Numbered from the stretch's first letter, positions 31,332 to 39,990 are shown. The stretch is 64,000 nucleotides of DNA from an uncultured Clostridia bacterium (GCA_934796775.1 CAKVPH010000001.1:1-64000); one strand, 5' to 3'. Numbers and translations are program-made. Notes: a model not told the origin generated them from the sequence alone.

Positions 31332-33743
31332 ATGTCATTCAAAAAATTATTAACTGTTATTCTATCCTGCATTTTTATCTTTACTATTTTTGCATTTACT
31401 GCATGCCGGGGTGGCGATAATAGTTCGGGCGGCAACGGCTCGGGCGGAGGAAGTGGTAATTCGTCCGAAGCTACGCAAACGGGATATACCGTTTTTTATG
31501 GTTCGACAGAACTTACAAACGGTTCGGAAATCAGCGTTGAAAAAGGCTCGGAGTCTCTAATCGAATCGTTGATATCGGTGAAAGTAAATTATTCTGACGG
31601 CTCTGTAAAAGCTGCCGAAGCAGGCAGCTATTCGATCGGCAACAATTTAAAATCAGAAGTTTCCGTCGGCGACGAATATACGTTTATAGTATCTTACGGT
31701 AATTTTGACAGTATTTCGTTTACGGTAAAAATTATAGAAGAAATTACAAGCGATTATACTATAACCATAACTTCGGGAACTGAAAACTGTTATACGGAAC
31801 AAGTAAATTCTTATGGCGAAACAACTATTACGTTTTCAAATTTAACCGAAAAAACCGTATGTAATTTTACGGGTACTTTAAAAGGTAACATAGTAGTTGA
31901 CGTTGACCAAAATCTGAAATTCGAACTCGAACTTGACGGGGCAACTATCGTAAGCGATTATAATGCGCCTATATGTGAGCTTAATTCTGATAAGTTTACT
32001 ATTACCGCTAAAAAATCAAGCGTAAACACCGTTACCGATCGCCGCGCCGAAGTAACGGACGAATCTGCTGTTTCTTCTGCTATTTACGCTACGGACGACC
32101 TTGATATAGGCGGTAAAGGCGTTTTAAACGTTGTATCGGCAAATAATAACGGAATACACTCTAAAGACGATTTAGAGGTTAAAAATTTATCTTTAAGCGT
32201 TTCTTGCGTGGATAACGCATTAAAAGGAAACGACGAATTATCGCTATTATCCGGTACGATTACTCTTATAGCTAAAAAAGGCGACGGAATAAAAACTTCT
32301 AATTCTGCCACAAAGTATAACGATGACGGAACGCTTAAAAAACAGCAGGGCAATGTGTATATCGATAATTCTAAAGGTGATTTATATCTGACAATTTATG
32401 CCGCTTGCGACGGAATTGACGCGGCATATGACGTTTTGATAACTAAGTCCGCCGAAAACGCATTGAACATTGAAATATATACAGATAAATACTCCGAATA
32501 TTCGGAAGAAGTAACCGATTTTTCCGACGGAACGTTGTATTTGAGATACTCGTCAAATTCTTATTCTTATTCGGTTATGTATTATAATTCCGAAAGCGAT
32601 TACGTTATTAAAAATGCTCAATACTATACGTCAACGCGCGGTAACAGAGGCAGAACATATTATTATTATAAAGTTGACAGACCTTCCGGTTATCAGAAAA
32701 TTAAAGTTTATGCTTATTCATCTGAATCAGCTCTTGGTCAGACTGAAAACTATGTGTTTTGTTCTTCCTATGTGGCTCTTAGTTCTTCGTACGATACGGC
32801 GTCTATAAATTATTATTCGGGAACTGCAAGTATAGACTGGACTAATTTTACGACTTCTTCGCAAGGCGGTCCCGGCGGTTTCCCGGGCGGTCCCGGCGGA
32901 GGAATGCAGGAAGGCAATACCGATAAAGGCGATTACTCTACAAAGGGAATTAAAGCAGATAACGAAATAACAATTACAGGCGGGGTAATTACGATTGTTT
33001 CTTACGATGATGCAATTCATGCAAATTCGGATTCCGAATTAGAAGCAACCGATTCAAACGGCAATGCGGTTTCTTACGGCAGCGGAAACATAACGATATC
33101 CGGCGGCGAATTAAAATTAAAAAGTAACGACGACGCTATTCATGCAGACGGAACGCTTACTGTGTCGGGCGGAAGTATAGACATAGATAAGTGCTACGAA
33201 GGACTTGAAGGTAAAAAAGTAATTATTTCCGGCGGTGACGTTTCGATAATATCTTCCGACGACGGAGTGAACGGTACCGGTTCGACCGATGCCGAAAGCA
33301 TAGTAATTTCAGGCGGAGCATTATATGTTTATGCGGGTGGCGACGGCATAGATTCAAACAGCACCTCGTCGTATGACGGAATACTAATTTCAGGCGGAAA
33401 TTCGGTTATTATTTCAAACGGAGTTTCGGATTCGGCTATAGACAGCGAACGCGGCTACACTTATACCGGCGGCAGAGTGCTTGCTGTTTCTTTAAGCGGC
33501 GGTATGAGCAGCGAAAATACAAATTGCAAAAATTTCTCATCGGTTGGAACGAGTTCAAATTTAAACCTTTCCGAAGGTAACTATTTAACCGCTGCCGTAT
33601 CCGGAAAAGTTCTTGCGGCCGTAAAAATACCTGCGGGTATCAGGGCTATGGTCGTGTATCTCGGCAGCAGTTCGGCATCGCTTAGTCAAATCGGCTCTTT
33701 TGGGGAAGCTTTAAATTCGGACGGCGTATATTTTGCAGATTAA
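31332..33743 (+). CDS. Beta-helical carbohydrate-binding lipoprotein (Cthe_2159-like)
   Basis: An 803-residue exported protein. The lipobox ends in Cys25 (FAFTAC) and is followed by a Gly/Ser/Asn linker and a small beta domain (about 50-140). The main body consists of parallel beta-helix repeats such as ITISGGELKLKSNDDAIHAD and VSGGSIDIDKCYEGLEG. This is the pattern of the carbohydrate-binding domain defined by Clostridium thermocellum Cthe_2159, a pectate-lyase-like fold that binds acidic sugars and Ca. A Gly-Pro-rich hinge (QGGPGGFPGGPGGGMQ, ~515-530) splits two helical parts. A perfect AAGGAGGT site suggests strong expression. Binding of polygalacturonate or a host glycan is inference. Confidence 0.8.
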   Translation: MSFKKLLTVILSCIFIFTIFAFTACRGGDNSSGGNGSGGGSGNSSEATQTGYTVFYGSTELTNGSEISVEKGSESLIESLISVKVNYSDGSVKAAEAGSYSIGNNLKSEVSVGDEYTFIVSYGNFDSISFTVKIIEEITSDYTITITSGTENCYTEQVNSYGETTITFSNLTEKTVCNFTGTLKGNIVVDVDQNLKFELELDGATIVSDYNAPICELNSDKFTITAKKSSVNTVTDRRAEVTDESAVSSAIYATDDLDIGGKGVLNVVSANNNGIHSKDDLEVKNLSLSVSCVDNALKGNDELSLLSGTITLIAKKGDGIKTSNSATKYNDDGTLKKQQGNVYIDNSKGDLYLTIYAACDGIDAAYDVLITKSAENALNIEIYTDKYSEYSEEVTDFSDGTLYLRYSSNSYSYSVMYYNSESDYVIKNAQYYTSTRGNRGRTYYYYKVDRPSGYQKIKVYAYSSESALGQTENYVFCSSYVALSSSYDTASINYYSGTASIDWTNFTTSSQGGPGGFPGGPGGGMQEGNTDKGDYSTKGIKADNEITITGGVITIVSYDDAIHANSDSELEATDSNGNAVSYGSGNITISGGELKLKSNDDAIHADGTLTVSGGSIDIDKCYEGLEGKKVIISGGDVSIISSDDGVNGTGSTDAESIVISGGALYVYAGGDGIDSNSTSSYDGILISGGNSVIISNGVSDSAIDSERGYTYTGGRVLAVSLSGGMSSENTNCKNFSSVGTSSNLNLSEGNYLTAAVSGKVLAAVKIPAGIRAMVVYLGSSSASLSQIGSFGEALNSDGVYFAD

Positions 33744-33759
33744 AATTAAACATTTATCT

Positions 33760-33792
33760 AAAAAAGCGACCTGAAAAAAGGTCGTCTTTTTT
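33760..33792 (+). terminator. Terminator after the carbohydrate-binding protein gene
   Basis: AAAAAGCGACC pairs with GGTCGTCTTTTT (8-nt loop, one G-U and one mismatch), ending in a T run. Confidence 0.85.
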
Positions 33793-33794
33793 AC

Positions 33795-33823
33795 TTGAAT
33801 TCGTTTTTATGATATGATATAAT
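33795..33823 (+). promoter_or_regulatory. Promoter of the methyltransferase-like gene
   Basis: TTGAAT (33795-33800), 17 bp ending TGA, TATAAT (33818-33823). The ATG at 33843 is only about 13 nt after the expected start and has no Shine-Dalgarno. Confidence 0.7.
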
Positions 33824-33842
33824 AATTATATCGGTTAAAAGT

Positions 33843-34751
33843 ATGAATAAAAATAAGTCGATAAATCTAAGTTCCGCTCTGGGCGGATATATATCATCAC
33901 ATGCGCCCGTAATTGAATATTCTAACGAAGTCGTAAAGCATTTTTACGAAAATTTAGGCGTTGGAACCTTAAACGAGCTTTATTCGTGCGGGCTTATTAA
34001 GGACGATAAAACATTATTTTACGTTATAAACAAGTTTTTGGCTGAAAGCGGAGTTTTATCTGTTGCAGATATGTCGTATCTTAAAAAGACGTTTGATTCG
34101 GCAAAAAAATTTAACGCCGAGTGGTTTGAAAATAATCCGTATATAAAAAACGTAAGATTTCCTACCGTAAAAAACGGCAATTTGCTTATAACGAATTCTT
34201 GTTACGAACGTGGCGAAATTTTTCAGTACGATATGCCGGATCTATCGGCCGAAGTAGTAACTTTAAGTCTGGGTTTCTTTGATAAAAAGGTTTTTTTTCC
34301 TACAATATACGAAGGCGATATGCCTTGGATGAGCGTTTGTCCGTCCGAAATATTTTCCATGCGGCAACCTATAAAAAACGCATTCGGAAAAGTGCTTGTT
34401 TTAGGGCTTGGTCTTGGATATTATCCGTATATGATTTCTGAAAAACAAGACGTAAGCAATATTACGATAATCGAAAAAAATCCGGAAATCATTGATTTAT
34501 TCGAGCGATATATTTTACCGTCGTTTAAAAATAGGAATAAAATAAAAATTTTAAATGCAGATGCTATCGAATACCTAAAAAGGTTAAATGCGTGTTGCTT
34601 TGATTATTGCTTTGCCGATATATGGGAAAGCTCGGTTGACGGCGCACCGCTTTATCAAAAAATAAAAGAGCAGGAGATTCGGCTTAAACAAATAAAATTT
34701 GATTACTGGATTGAAAATCAGATAAAAGCCTATCTGCAAGGCGATAACTAA
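33843..34751 (+). CDS. Rossmann-fold (spermidine synthase/SAM-methyltransferase-like) protein
   Basis: A 302-residue protein of unknown function. Residues ~182-245 form a Rossmann core: VLVLGLGLGYYPYM, then ITIIEKNPEIIDLFERYILP and ILNADAIEYLKR, as in SAM-dependent methyltransferases and spermidine synthases, with CCFDYCFADIWES at the fourth strand. The first ~170 residues match nothing I recognise and may bind the substrate. Homologues of this layout occur in Clostridia as uncharacterised proteins. It is followed 15 bp later by an HD-domain gene and then by a 5'-3' exonuclease on the same strand. The start has a promoter very close by and no ribosome site. Confidence 0.6.
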   Translation: MNKNKSINLSSALGGYISSHAPVIEYSNEVVKHFYENLGVGTLNELYSCGLIKDDKTLFYVINKFLAESGVLSVADMSYLKKTFDSAKKFNAEWFENNPYIKNVRFPTVKNGNLLITNSCYERGEIFQYDMPDLSAEVVTLSLGFFDKKVFFPTIYEGDMPWMSVCPSEIFSMRQPIKNAFGKVLVLGLGLGYYPYMISEKQDVSNITIIEKNPEIIDLFERYILPSFKNRNKIKILNADAIEYLKRLNACCFDYCFADIWESSVDGAPLYQKIKEQEIRLKQIKFDYWIENQIKAYLQGDN

Positions 34752-34766
34752 ACAGGATTGCAAATT

Positions 34767-35432
34767 ATGGATAAAACACAAAAAAATATTGAATTACTAA
34801 GAGAAAAACTTACAGATTATTTTGCTTCCGATAATACGGGACACGGAATAGATCATCTTGAAAGAGCTTTAAAATATGCGTTGCTTCTTCAAAAAAAGGA
34901 AGGCGGTGATAAAGACGTTATTGCGGTTTCCGCATTTATTCATGACGTACACAGAATTATGGGCGATATAGAAGGGCGATTTGTTACACCCGAAGAAAGC
35001 TTGCCCGTTGTAAAAAAACTCATTGAAAATCTTGATTTATCGAGTGACCGGAAAGAGCATATTCTTTACGCCGTAAAGCATCACGAAGAATATTCGTTCG
35101 GAAAAGAAAAAATCAGCGTAACCGATATCGAAAGTCTTATTTTGCAAGATGCAGATAATCTTGATGCGATAGGTGCAATAGGTATAATGCGCGCGGTAAA
35201 ATACGGCACGGCAAATAAAATGCCCGATTACGATCCGATAATTCCTTTTTATAACAGCGAGTATACCGAAAGCGTAAACGACAAATCAACCATTCATCAT
35301 CTTTATAACAAGCCGTTAAGGCTTGGAAAATATCTTAATACGGTAACTGCACGAAAAATTGCCAAAGAAAAAACCGATTTGGTGAAACGTTTTATCGAGT
35401 TATATATAAAGGAATATAATTGTGATTTTTAA
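34767..35432 (+). CDS. HD-domain phosphohydrolase (YedJ-like)
   Basis: A 221-residue HD-superfamily protein. Metal ligands are visible as GHGIDHLERALKYA (first His), FIHDVHR (the HD pair, ~69-71), VKHHEEYSF and LQDADNLDAIG (distal Asp). The arrangement fits the small YedJ/uncharacterised hydrolase group that acts on phosphate esters or nucleotides. It has no synthetase part, so it is not a RelA/SpoT protein. I start at ATG 34767; a TTG three codons earlier sits too close to the AGGA site. It is likely co-transcribed with its neighbours. Confidence 0.8.
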   Translation: MDKTQKNIELLREKLTDYFASDNTGHGIDHLERALKYALLLQKKEGGDKDVIAVSAFIHDVHRIMGDIEGRFVTPEESLPVVKKLIENLDLSSDRKEHILYAVKHHEEYSFGKEKISVTDIESLILQDADNLDAIGAIGIMRAVKYGTANKMPDYDPIIPFYNSEYTESVNDKSTIHHLYNKPLRLGKYLNTVTARKIAKEKTDLVKRFIELYIKEYNCDF

Positions 35433-35453
35433 ATCGGTTGTAGGGTTGTATTT

Positions 35454-36296
35454 ATGGATAATTTGCTGATTGTGGACGGAAATAATCTTTTGTTTCGCAT
35501 GTTTTACGGAATGCCTGCAAAAATTTACAATAAAAGCGGGCAAACTATACATGCGACTATAGGTTTTATTTCGTACGTTTTAAAACAAATAAAACTTTAC
35601 GATATTTCGGCTGCCTTAGTAGTTTTTGATTGCGACGGTTCGGCTGAAAGAAAAGAAATTTTGCCTGAATACAAGGCAAACCGCGTGCAGAACTGGAATG
35701 AATTGCCTGACGACGAAGTACCTTTTTCGGAAGAAGAAAAAATATTAAAATGCCTGGATTATTTAAAGATAGCGCATATGCATTCCGAAAATATGGAAGC
35801 TGACGATTTGATTGCAAACATAACTGAAAGCTTAAAATCAGAGTGCAATATAATAATTTCTTCTTATGACAGTGATTTTTTTCAGTTAATCGACGATAAC
35901 GTATCGGTTTTAAGATACAAAGGGAAAAATTCTGTTTTGTACGATAAAAAATATTTTTACGAAAAATTCGGTTTTGCGCCTGAAAATTACGCATTATTCA
36001 AATCCTTAACCGGCGATTCTTCTGACAATATAAAGGGCGTTGCAGGTATAGGGCCTAAAAAAGCAGCCGAATACATAAACGCTTACATCGCCGAAGAAAA
36101 GCAAAAAACTATATTGTCTGCTTGCATTTTAAAGGCCATTAACGAAAACGAAGATTTGATAAAAAAGAATTTGCAACTTATTGAATTTAAAAATAAATCT
36201 GAGTTTATTTTTAATATTAAATCATTTTATTTTAATTGTGAACATGTAAAGAAAACTAATTCCGAAGTTTTATCTGCATGCAATATTTTTGACTGA
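35454..36296 (+). CDS. Stand-alone 5'-3' exonuclease (PolA N-terminal/ExoIX-like)
   Basis: A 280-residue flap-endonuclease-type nuclease, homologous to the first domain of PolA. Metal-binding motifs are LLIVDGNNLLFRMFYG, VFDCDGSAERKEILPEYKANR, MEADDLIANI, SSYDSDFFQLID and GDSSDNIKGVAGIGPKKAAEY, the last being the helix-hairpin-helix. It lacks any polymerase part. Such single-domain paralogues (YpcP in Bacillus, Xni in E. coli) remove RNA primers or flaps; the acidic residues look intact here, so activity is expected. A bidirectional terminator follows directly. Confidence 0.88.
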   Translation: MDNLLIVDGNNLLFRMFYGMPAKIYNKSGQTIHATIGFISYVLKQIKLYDISAALVVFDCDGSAERKEILPEYKANRVQNWNELPDDEVPFSEEEKILKCLDYLKIAHMHSENMEADDLIANITESLKSECNIIISSYDSDFFQLIDDNVSVLRYKGKNSVLYDKKYFYEKFGFAPENYALFKSLTGDSSDNIKGVAGIGPKKAAEYINAYIAEEKQKTILSACILKAINENEDLIKKNLQLIEFKNKSEFIFNIKSFYFNCEHVKKTNSEVLSACNIFD

Positions 36297-36298
36297 TA

Positions 36299-36337
36299 AA
36301 AAAATCCTTTTCCGTAATTACGGATAAGGATTTTTTA
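36299..36337. terminator. Bidirectional terminator between exonuclease and tRNA-Gly
   Basis: AAAAAATCCTT and AAGGATTTTTT flank TCCGTAATTACGGA, a near-perfect palindrome with T runs on both strands. It separates the plus-strand exonuclease gene from the minus-strand tRNA. Confidence 0.88.
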
Positions 36338-36339
36338 AG

Positions 36340-36413
36340 TGGAGCAGGTGATGAGAATCGAACTCACAACCACAGCTTGGGAAGCTGTTGTTTTGCCACT
36401 AAACTACACCTGC
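36340..36413 (-). tRNA. tRNA-Gly (anticodon CCC)
   Basis: A 74-nt cloverleaf on the minus strand. It has acceptor GCAGGTG/CACCTGC plus TCCA, the D-loop AGTTTAGTGGCAAAAC, anticodon stem ACAGC/GCTGT with loop TTCCCAA, and T-arm GTGAGTTCGATTCTCAT. The anticodon is CCC (codon GGG). Confidence 0.95.
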
Positions 36414-36491
36414 ATATTCAAGCAATATATATAATATTATAATTGCTTGATTATGTCAAGTAATTTTTAAGCGGCTGAAAGTTTTATTGTT

Positions 36492-36869
36492 TTAAAAAAT
36501 GTTTTCGATTCTGAGTGAAAAGGTTGAAGGTATTTGTTTTGCCAGAATTTTTAAAACTTTAATTTTAGTTAGTGCTTCTTCGTAATTTTCGTTTTCGGTA
36601 AAAGCAAGAGTTTCTCCAAGCCAAAGGTCAATTTCTTTTATATCGGCATGCGGAATCCATATATGCAAAATTTTCTTTTTTTCCAGCCAGAAGTCTTTTA
36701 AAACCCGAGCGTCTTCGTTCGTTATTGTTTCTCGCTTTATTTTTAATTCCGTTTGCTCTAAAAAATCGTAAAAGACGTTAAACGTGTCGTTCACGGTTTT
36801 ACTTTCTAAAAACGCACAGCAAAACAATAATAAAATTGCAATAATTGCAGTAAGAATGGATTTTTTCAT
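36492..36869 (-). CDS. DUF4363-like small membrane-anchored protein
   Basis: A 125-residue protein with an N-terminal hydrophobic anchor (ILTAIIAILLLFCCAFL) and an extracellular helical domain (FYDFLEQTELKIKRETI...WLEKKKILHIWIPHADIKEIDLWLGETLAF). This matches the DUF4363 family of Firmicutes. It begins 1 bp after the stop of the DUF421 gene, with a GAGG site inside that gene, so the two are coupled. The pair occurs in many spore formers; no function is established. Confidence 0.75.
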   Translation of the reverse strand: MKKSILTAIIAILLLFCCAFLESKTVNDTFNVFYDFLEQTELKIKRETITNEDARVLKDFWLEKKKILHIWIPHADIKEIDLWLGETLAFTENENYEEALTKIKVLKILAKQIPSTFSLRIENIF

Positions 36870-36870
36870 T

Positions 36871-37557
36871 TTATTTGATTGAAACCTCTATTATTTGATA
36901 TTTTTCGTTCTTCTTTTGTAAATAAATTCGCCCGAAGTTTGTCATAGTCAATACTTCTATTTCTTTTAAATTTTTTATCGATTGTTTGTCGTTTGTCGCT
37001 TTTATAATCTTTTTGTTCAGTTCATCTAAGGTCAGTTCAAATTTTAAAAAGTTAGCTTTGTTTATTTTTCCGTCGTTTATTAAAAGATAGGGTAAATCTT
37101 TTTTTTCGCTTTGATTCGCATTTTCAAGCGCGCTTAGTTTGCCGTTGCTTTCAAAAATGGCATATTTTAAATCGTCAAAGTTAAAGTAGCCTAAACTTCG
37201 CATGGCTTCTATAAGATCTTCAACGCCCATATTATTCCTTTTTAATTCGTTTAAATCGATTCCGTCAGGATTAATCACTATCGAAGGTTTTCCGCTTATA
37301 ACGAATTTCATTTTTTGTCCTGTTCGTTCGAGCAGCGACATAATCTGATGCAGAATAAATACGGCAAGAACGGATATCAGTCCGTATGATAGCGGAATTG
37401 AAACGTCGGTCATAGGGATGCACGCAAGCTCGGCTATGAGCAGGGTGATAATAAATTCAAAAGGCTGCATTTCGCCTATTTGCCTTTTGCCCATAAGACG
37501 CATCACAATCAGAAGTGCAATGTATAAAATTATTGCGCGAAGAAAGATTATAAACAT
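36871..37557 (-). CDS. DUF421 membrane protein (YetF/YrbG-like)
   Basis: A 228-residue protein with three N-terminal membrane helices (within residues 1-78; VMRLMGKRQIGEMQPFEFIITLLIAEL is diagnostic) and a soluble C-terminal domain containing the family motif PSIVINPDGIDLNELKRNNM. DUF421 proteins (YetF, YrbG, YkjA) are membrane proteins of Firmicutes; some take part in spore germination or spore membrane structure (SpoVAD-independent 2Duf group), but the exact role here is unknown. The ATG lies 6 nt after a TATACT with no Shine-Dalgarno. Confidence 0.82.
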   Translation of the reverse strand: MFIIFLRAIILYIALLIVMRLMGKRQIGEMQPFEFIITLLIAELACIPMTDVSIPLSYGLISVLAVFILHQIMSLLERTGQKMKFVISGKPSIVINPDGIDLNELKRNNMGVEDLIEAMRSLGYFNFDDLKYAIFESNGKLSALENANQSEKKDLPYLLINDGKINKANFLKFELTLDELNKKIIKATNDKQSIKNLKEIEVLTMTNFGRIYLQKKNEKYQIIEVSIK

Positions 37558-37563
37558 ACGCTT

Positions 37564-37593
37564 AGTATATCTTTTATTTTATAAATAATGCAA
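37564..37593 (-). promoter_or_regulatory. Promoter of the DUF421-DUF4363 operon, apparently leaderless
   Basis: On the minus strand: TTGCAT (37593-37588), 18 bp, TATACT (37569-37564). The ATG follows after 6 nt, so transcription should start at or next to the start codon. Confidence 0.55.
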
Positions 37594-37666
37594 CTTACAA
37601 AACTTATTAAAAAAAAAGAATAAATTATATATCTTCAAAAATATAATTTAAATAAAGGTGGACTTT

Positions 37667-37933
37667 ATGAATTATAGTTTTACTGAACTTAAAAAAAAGA
37701 CCGTTATAAACATTTCCAACGGAAAAAAACTCGGTAAGATAACCGATATAACCGTAAGCTTTCCGAAGTGCTGTCTTGAAAGTTTTACGGTTTCTCCTTG
37801 TTTTTGTTTTTTTTCGGGAGAGAAGACTGTATTAACTCCTTGCGATATTGAAAAAATCGGGGAGGATGCAGTGCTTGTAAAATTTAAAAGTTCTAAAAAA
37901 GATTTGGGTTTATCTATGGACGACGAAGAATAA
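37667..37933 (+). CDS. YlmC/YmxH family sporulation protein (PRC-barrel)
   Basis: An 88-residue PRC-barrel protein: FTELKKKTVINISNGKKLGKITDI, a short Cys-rich strand region (CCLESFTVSPCFCFF), then VLTPCDIEKIGEDAVLVKF. These features match the YlmC/YmxH family annotated as sporulation proteins. I use ATG 37667 behind AAAGGTGG; a GTG three codons upstream overlaps that ribosome site. Four cysteines in a short protein are notable. The biochemical role of the family is unknown. minD follows about 120 bp downstream. Confidence 0.8.
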   Translation: MNYSFTELKKKTVINISNGKKLGKITDITVSFPKCCLESFTVSPCFCFFSGEKTVLTPCDIEKIGEDAVLVKFKSSKKDLGLSMDDEE

Positions 37934-38056
37934 ATTTTTAAGTTTTCTACAAGAATAGTTTTATTCTTACAATAAAAGACAATTTATTTTCCTAAAAACA
38001 GCTTATAGTAAAAATATATAAAATCACTTATATAATCTGTAATTATGGAGAAAATT

Positions 38057-38842
38057 ATGTCTGAAGTAATTGTTGTTACGTCCGGTAAGGGAGGAGTTGG
38101 TAAAACGACTGTTGCCGCCTTTTTGGGCTTCGGGCTTGCAAGCCGCGGAAAAAGAACAATCGTGTGCGATATGGATTTCGGCTTAAATAATCTCGATATC
38201 GTGATGGGCGTAGAAAACAAAATTCAGTTTGACGTATCCGACGTGTTGGAAGGCAGATGCCGAGCAAGTCAGGCGTTCGTCGAATGTTCCATTAAAAATT
38301 TATTTATGATCTCTTCTGCCAGATTTTTTTCCGACGGTAAAAAGTGCCGTGATAATATCAAAGGCCTCTTTGAAGGATTAAGAGAAAATTTTGACTATGT
38401 GATACTCGATTGTCCTGCCGGATTAGATACGGGTTTTCATCGTGCGGTTTCTTTTGCTGACAGCGCAATTGCCGTAGTTACTCCGGCACTGTCTTCTATG
38501 CGTGACACGGATAAAGCTCTTACCGTGCTAAGGTCATATGACTTAAATAAAATATCTTTGGTTGTGAACATGGCAAGGGGAGATCTTATGTTTGAAAAAA
38601 GTATGATTTCAGTGACTGATGTTGAAGATATTTTAAAAACCAAAGTTATAGGCGTTATTCCGTACGACGACAGGATTCTCGTTTCGGAAAGTTGTCATCA
38701 GTTTAAAGAAGGAATGACCGCAAAAGCTCTAAAAAATTTAACCAACGCCGTTATAACGGGAAAAATTAAATATTATAATCCCGAAAACGAGTATTCAGGA
38801 TTTAAAGGAAGCATAAAAAGGAGTTTAAGAAAAATTATATGA
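38057..38842 (+). CDS. minD: Septum site-determining protein MinD
   Basis: A 261-residue deviant Walker A ATPase. The P-loop is SGKGGVGKTT (about 9-18), the second Lys signature is present, VCDMDFGLNNLDIVMG is switch I, and VILDCPAGLDTG is switch II. The C-terminus ends in a basic amphipathic helix (FKGSIKRSLRKII), the membrane-targeting sequence. I start at ATG 38057 (GGAG 6 nt upstream), though an ATG four codons earlier is in frame. It overlaps minE by ATGA. MinD and MinE position the division site, normally with MinC, which is not in this window. Confidence 0.93.
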   Translation: MSEVIVVTSGKGGVGKTTVAAFLGFGLASRGKRTIVCDMDFGLNNLDIVMGVENKIQFDVSDVLEGRCRASQAFVECSIKNLFMISSARFFSDGKKCRDNIKGLFEGLRENFDYVILDCPAGLDTGFHRAVSFADSAIAVVTPALSSMRDTDKALTVLRSYDLNKISLVVNMARGDLMFEKSMISVTDVEDILKTKVIGVIPYDDRILVSESCHQFKEGMTAKALKNLTNAVITGKIKYYNPENEYSGFKGSIKRSLRKII

Positions 38843-39075
38843 AGAGCAAGGTTACCGAATCTTTAAAAAGAGCGTGTGAAGTTATAAAAAACGACAGAAT
38901 GGGAGTATCTCAACAGATTGAAGGTACAATTTCTAAAGAAGTAGCTCAAACTTTGTCACAATTTTTTTCTCTTTACGGTAACGTTACTACGGTTATCGTT
39001 CCGCAAGGCGGCGGATTTGAAATAAAAATCAAAGCTTGCGCAAAATCGGTAAGACAATTCAGAATAATCGGATAA
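38839..39075 (+). CDS. minE: Cell division topological specificity factor MinE (short N-terminus)
   Basis: A 78-residue MinE-like protein. SKVTESLKRACEVIKNDRMG (3-22) corresponds to the MinD-binding helix (SKDVAKxRLKLVLVHDR in relatives), and VTTVIVPQGGGFEIKIKAC forms the C-terminal beta strands of the topological specificity domain. The gene overlaps minD by ATGA. Compared with the 85-90 residues usual for MinE, it lacks the ~10-residue amphipathic membrane-targeting segment (LLDFF...) in front of the MinD-binding helix. This could change how it dissociates MinD from the membrane. Confidence 0.85.
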   Translation: MKSKVTESLKRACEVIKNDRMGVSQQIEGTISKEVAQTLSQFFSLYGNVTTVIVPQGGGFEIKIKACAKSVRQFRIIG

Positions 39076-39119
39076 AATTTCGGTAAAGTAATAAAAAAGA
39101 GTTGTTTTACCGTTTACAT

Positions 39120-39914
39120 ATGCATAAAGACGTTCTTAAACAAAACGTAAAATCATTTTTTGATTTTACCAAAGAAAAACATATGACTACCTATGCGGGC
39201 GGGCTTGCATACTTTCTTTTTTCGGGGTATAGCGGTTTTCTCGGCTTTACTTTTTTTATTTTAAAACAATTCGGCGCAAGCGAAGAGATAATAAATGAAC
39301 TCGTCGCTTTTTTTTATTTTGGCGGAATCGAATCGGAAAATATAAAATATGAAATAATAAAAAAGGCGAGTACGATAGGTTTGCTTGTTTTTGGAATATA
39401 TTCCGGTGCGCATTTATATTTTCATTTGATAAGAGCAGGCGAAAATATTTACGGAGTCATTCGCGGCGAAAATAAACTCAACCGTATTTTTTCTTTTATA
39501 TATCTGTTTTTGGTTCAGATCGTCTTACTTTTCGCTCTTTTTATTGATGTTTTTGGCGTAAAAATTGCGTCGCTATTGGGTTTTAAAAACTTTGTAAAGG
39601 AAATAATAACTTTTTCTTCCGGTTTGATTTTAAACATTTTACTCGTATTTTTGTTGCAGATTTTTGCGTCGCCTTTAGGTAAAAAAAATATTTATTGCGT
39701 AAAAAACGGAGCAACTCTTACTATCATTTACTGGGAAATTGCAAGGCTGATTTTTTCTTTGTACCGAAATTTTTTTATTCGGGAAGGAAACGGATTGAGT
39801 TTATCGTCCGTTTGCGTTTTTCTTTTGTACGTTTATTTTATGATGCGCGGATTATTGTATGGCATAGCCCTTAATGCGTTTAAGAATAAAGGAATAAAAA
39901 ACGTTTCTATATAA
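39120..39914 (+). CDS. YihY/BrkB family inner membrane protein
   Basis: A 264-residue membrane protein with six predicted helices. It opens FFDFTKEKHMTTYAGGLAYFLFSGYSGFL, the conserved region of YihY/virulence factor BrkB proteins, and ends in a final helix with FMMRGLLYGIALNAF. The family is often mislabelled ribonuclease BN; no nuclease motif is present, and the function is unknown (possibly envelope related). I start at ATG 39120; a TTG at 39102 is in frame, and neither has a clear ribosome site. It lies 44 bp after minE, so it may be the last gene of the minDE operon. Confidence 0.75.
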   Translation: MHKDVLKQNVKSFFDFTKEKHMTTYAGGLAYFLFSGYSGFLGFTFFILKQFGASEEIINELVAFFYFGGIESENIKYEIIKKASTIGLLVFGIYSGAHLYFHLIRAGENIYGVIRGENKLNRIFSFIYLFLVQIVLLFALFIDVFGVKIASLLGFKNFVKEIITFSSGLILNILLVFLLQIFASPLGKKNIYCVKNGATLTIIYWEIARLIFSLYRNFFIREGNGLSLSSVCVFLLYVYFMMRGLLYGIALNAFKNKGIKNVSI

Positions 39915-39961
39915 TATTTTCTTAAAAAATCGGGTTATCGGACTGCGTATATAAAAATATC

Positions 39962-39990
39962 TTGACAAAAAATGCTCTGAATAGTATAAT
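39962..39990 (+). promoter_or_regulatory. Consensus promoter of the tsaE-ddl operon
   Basis: TTGACA (39962-39967), 17 bp, TATAAT (39985-39990): both hexamers are perfect. tsaE starts 30 bp downstream, with only a weak AGAAG as ribosome site. Confidence 0.85.
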
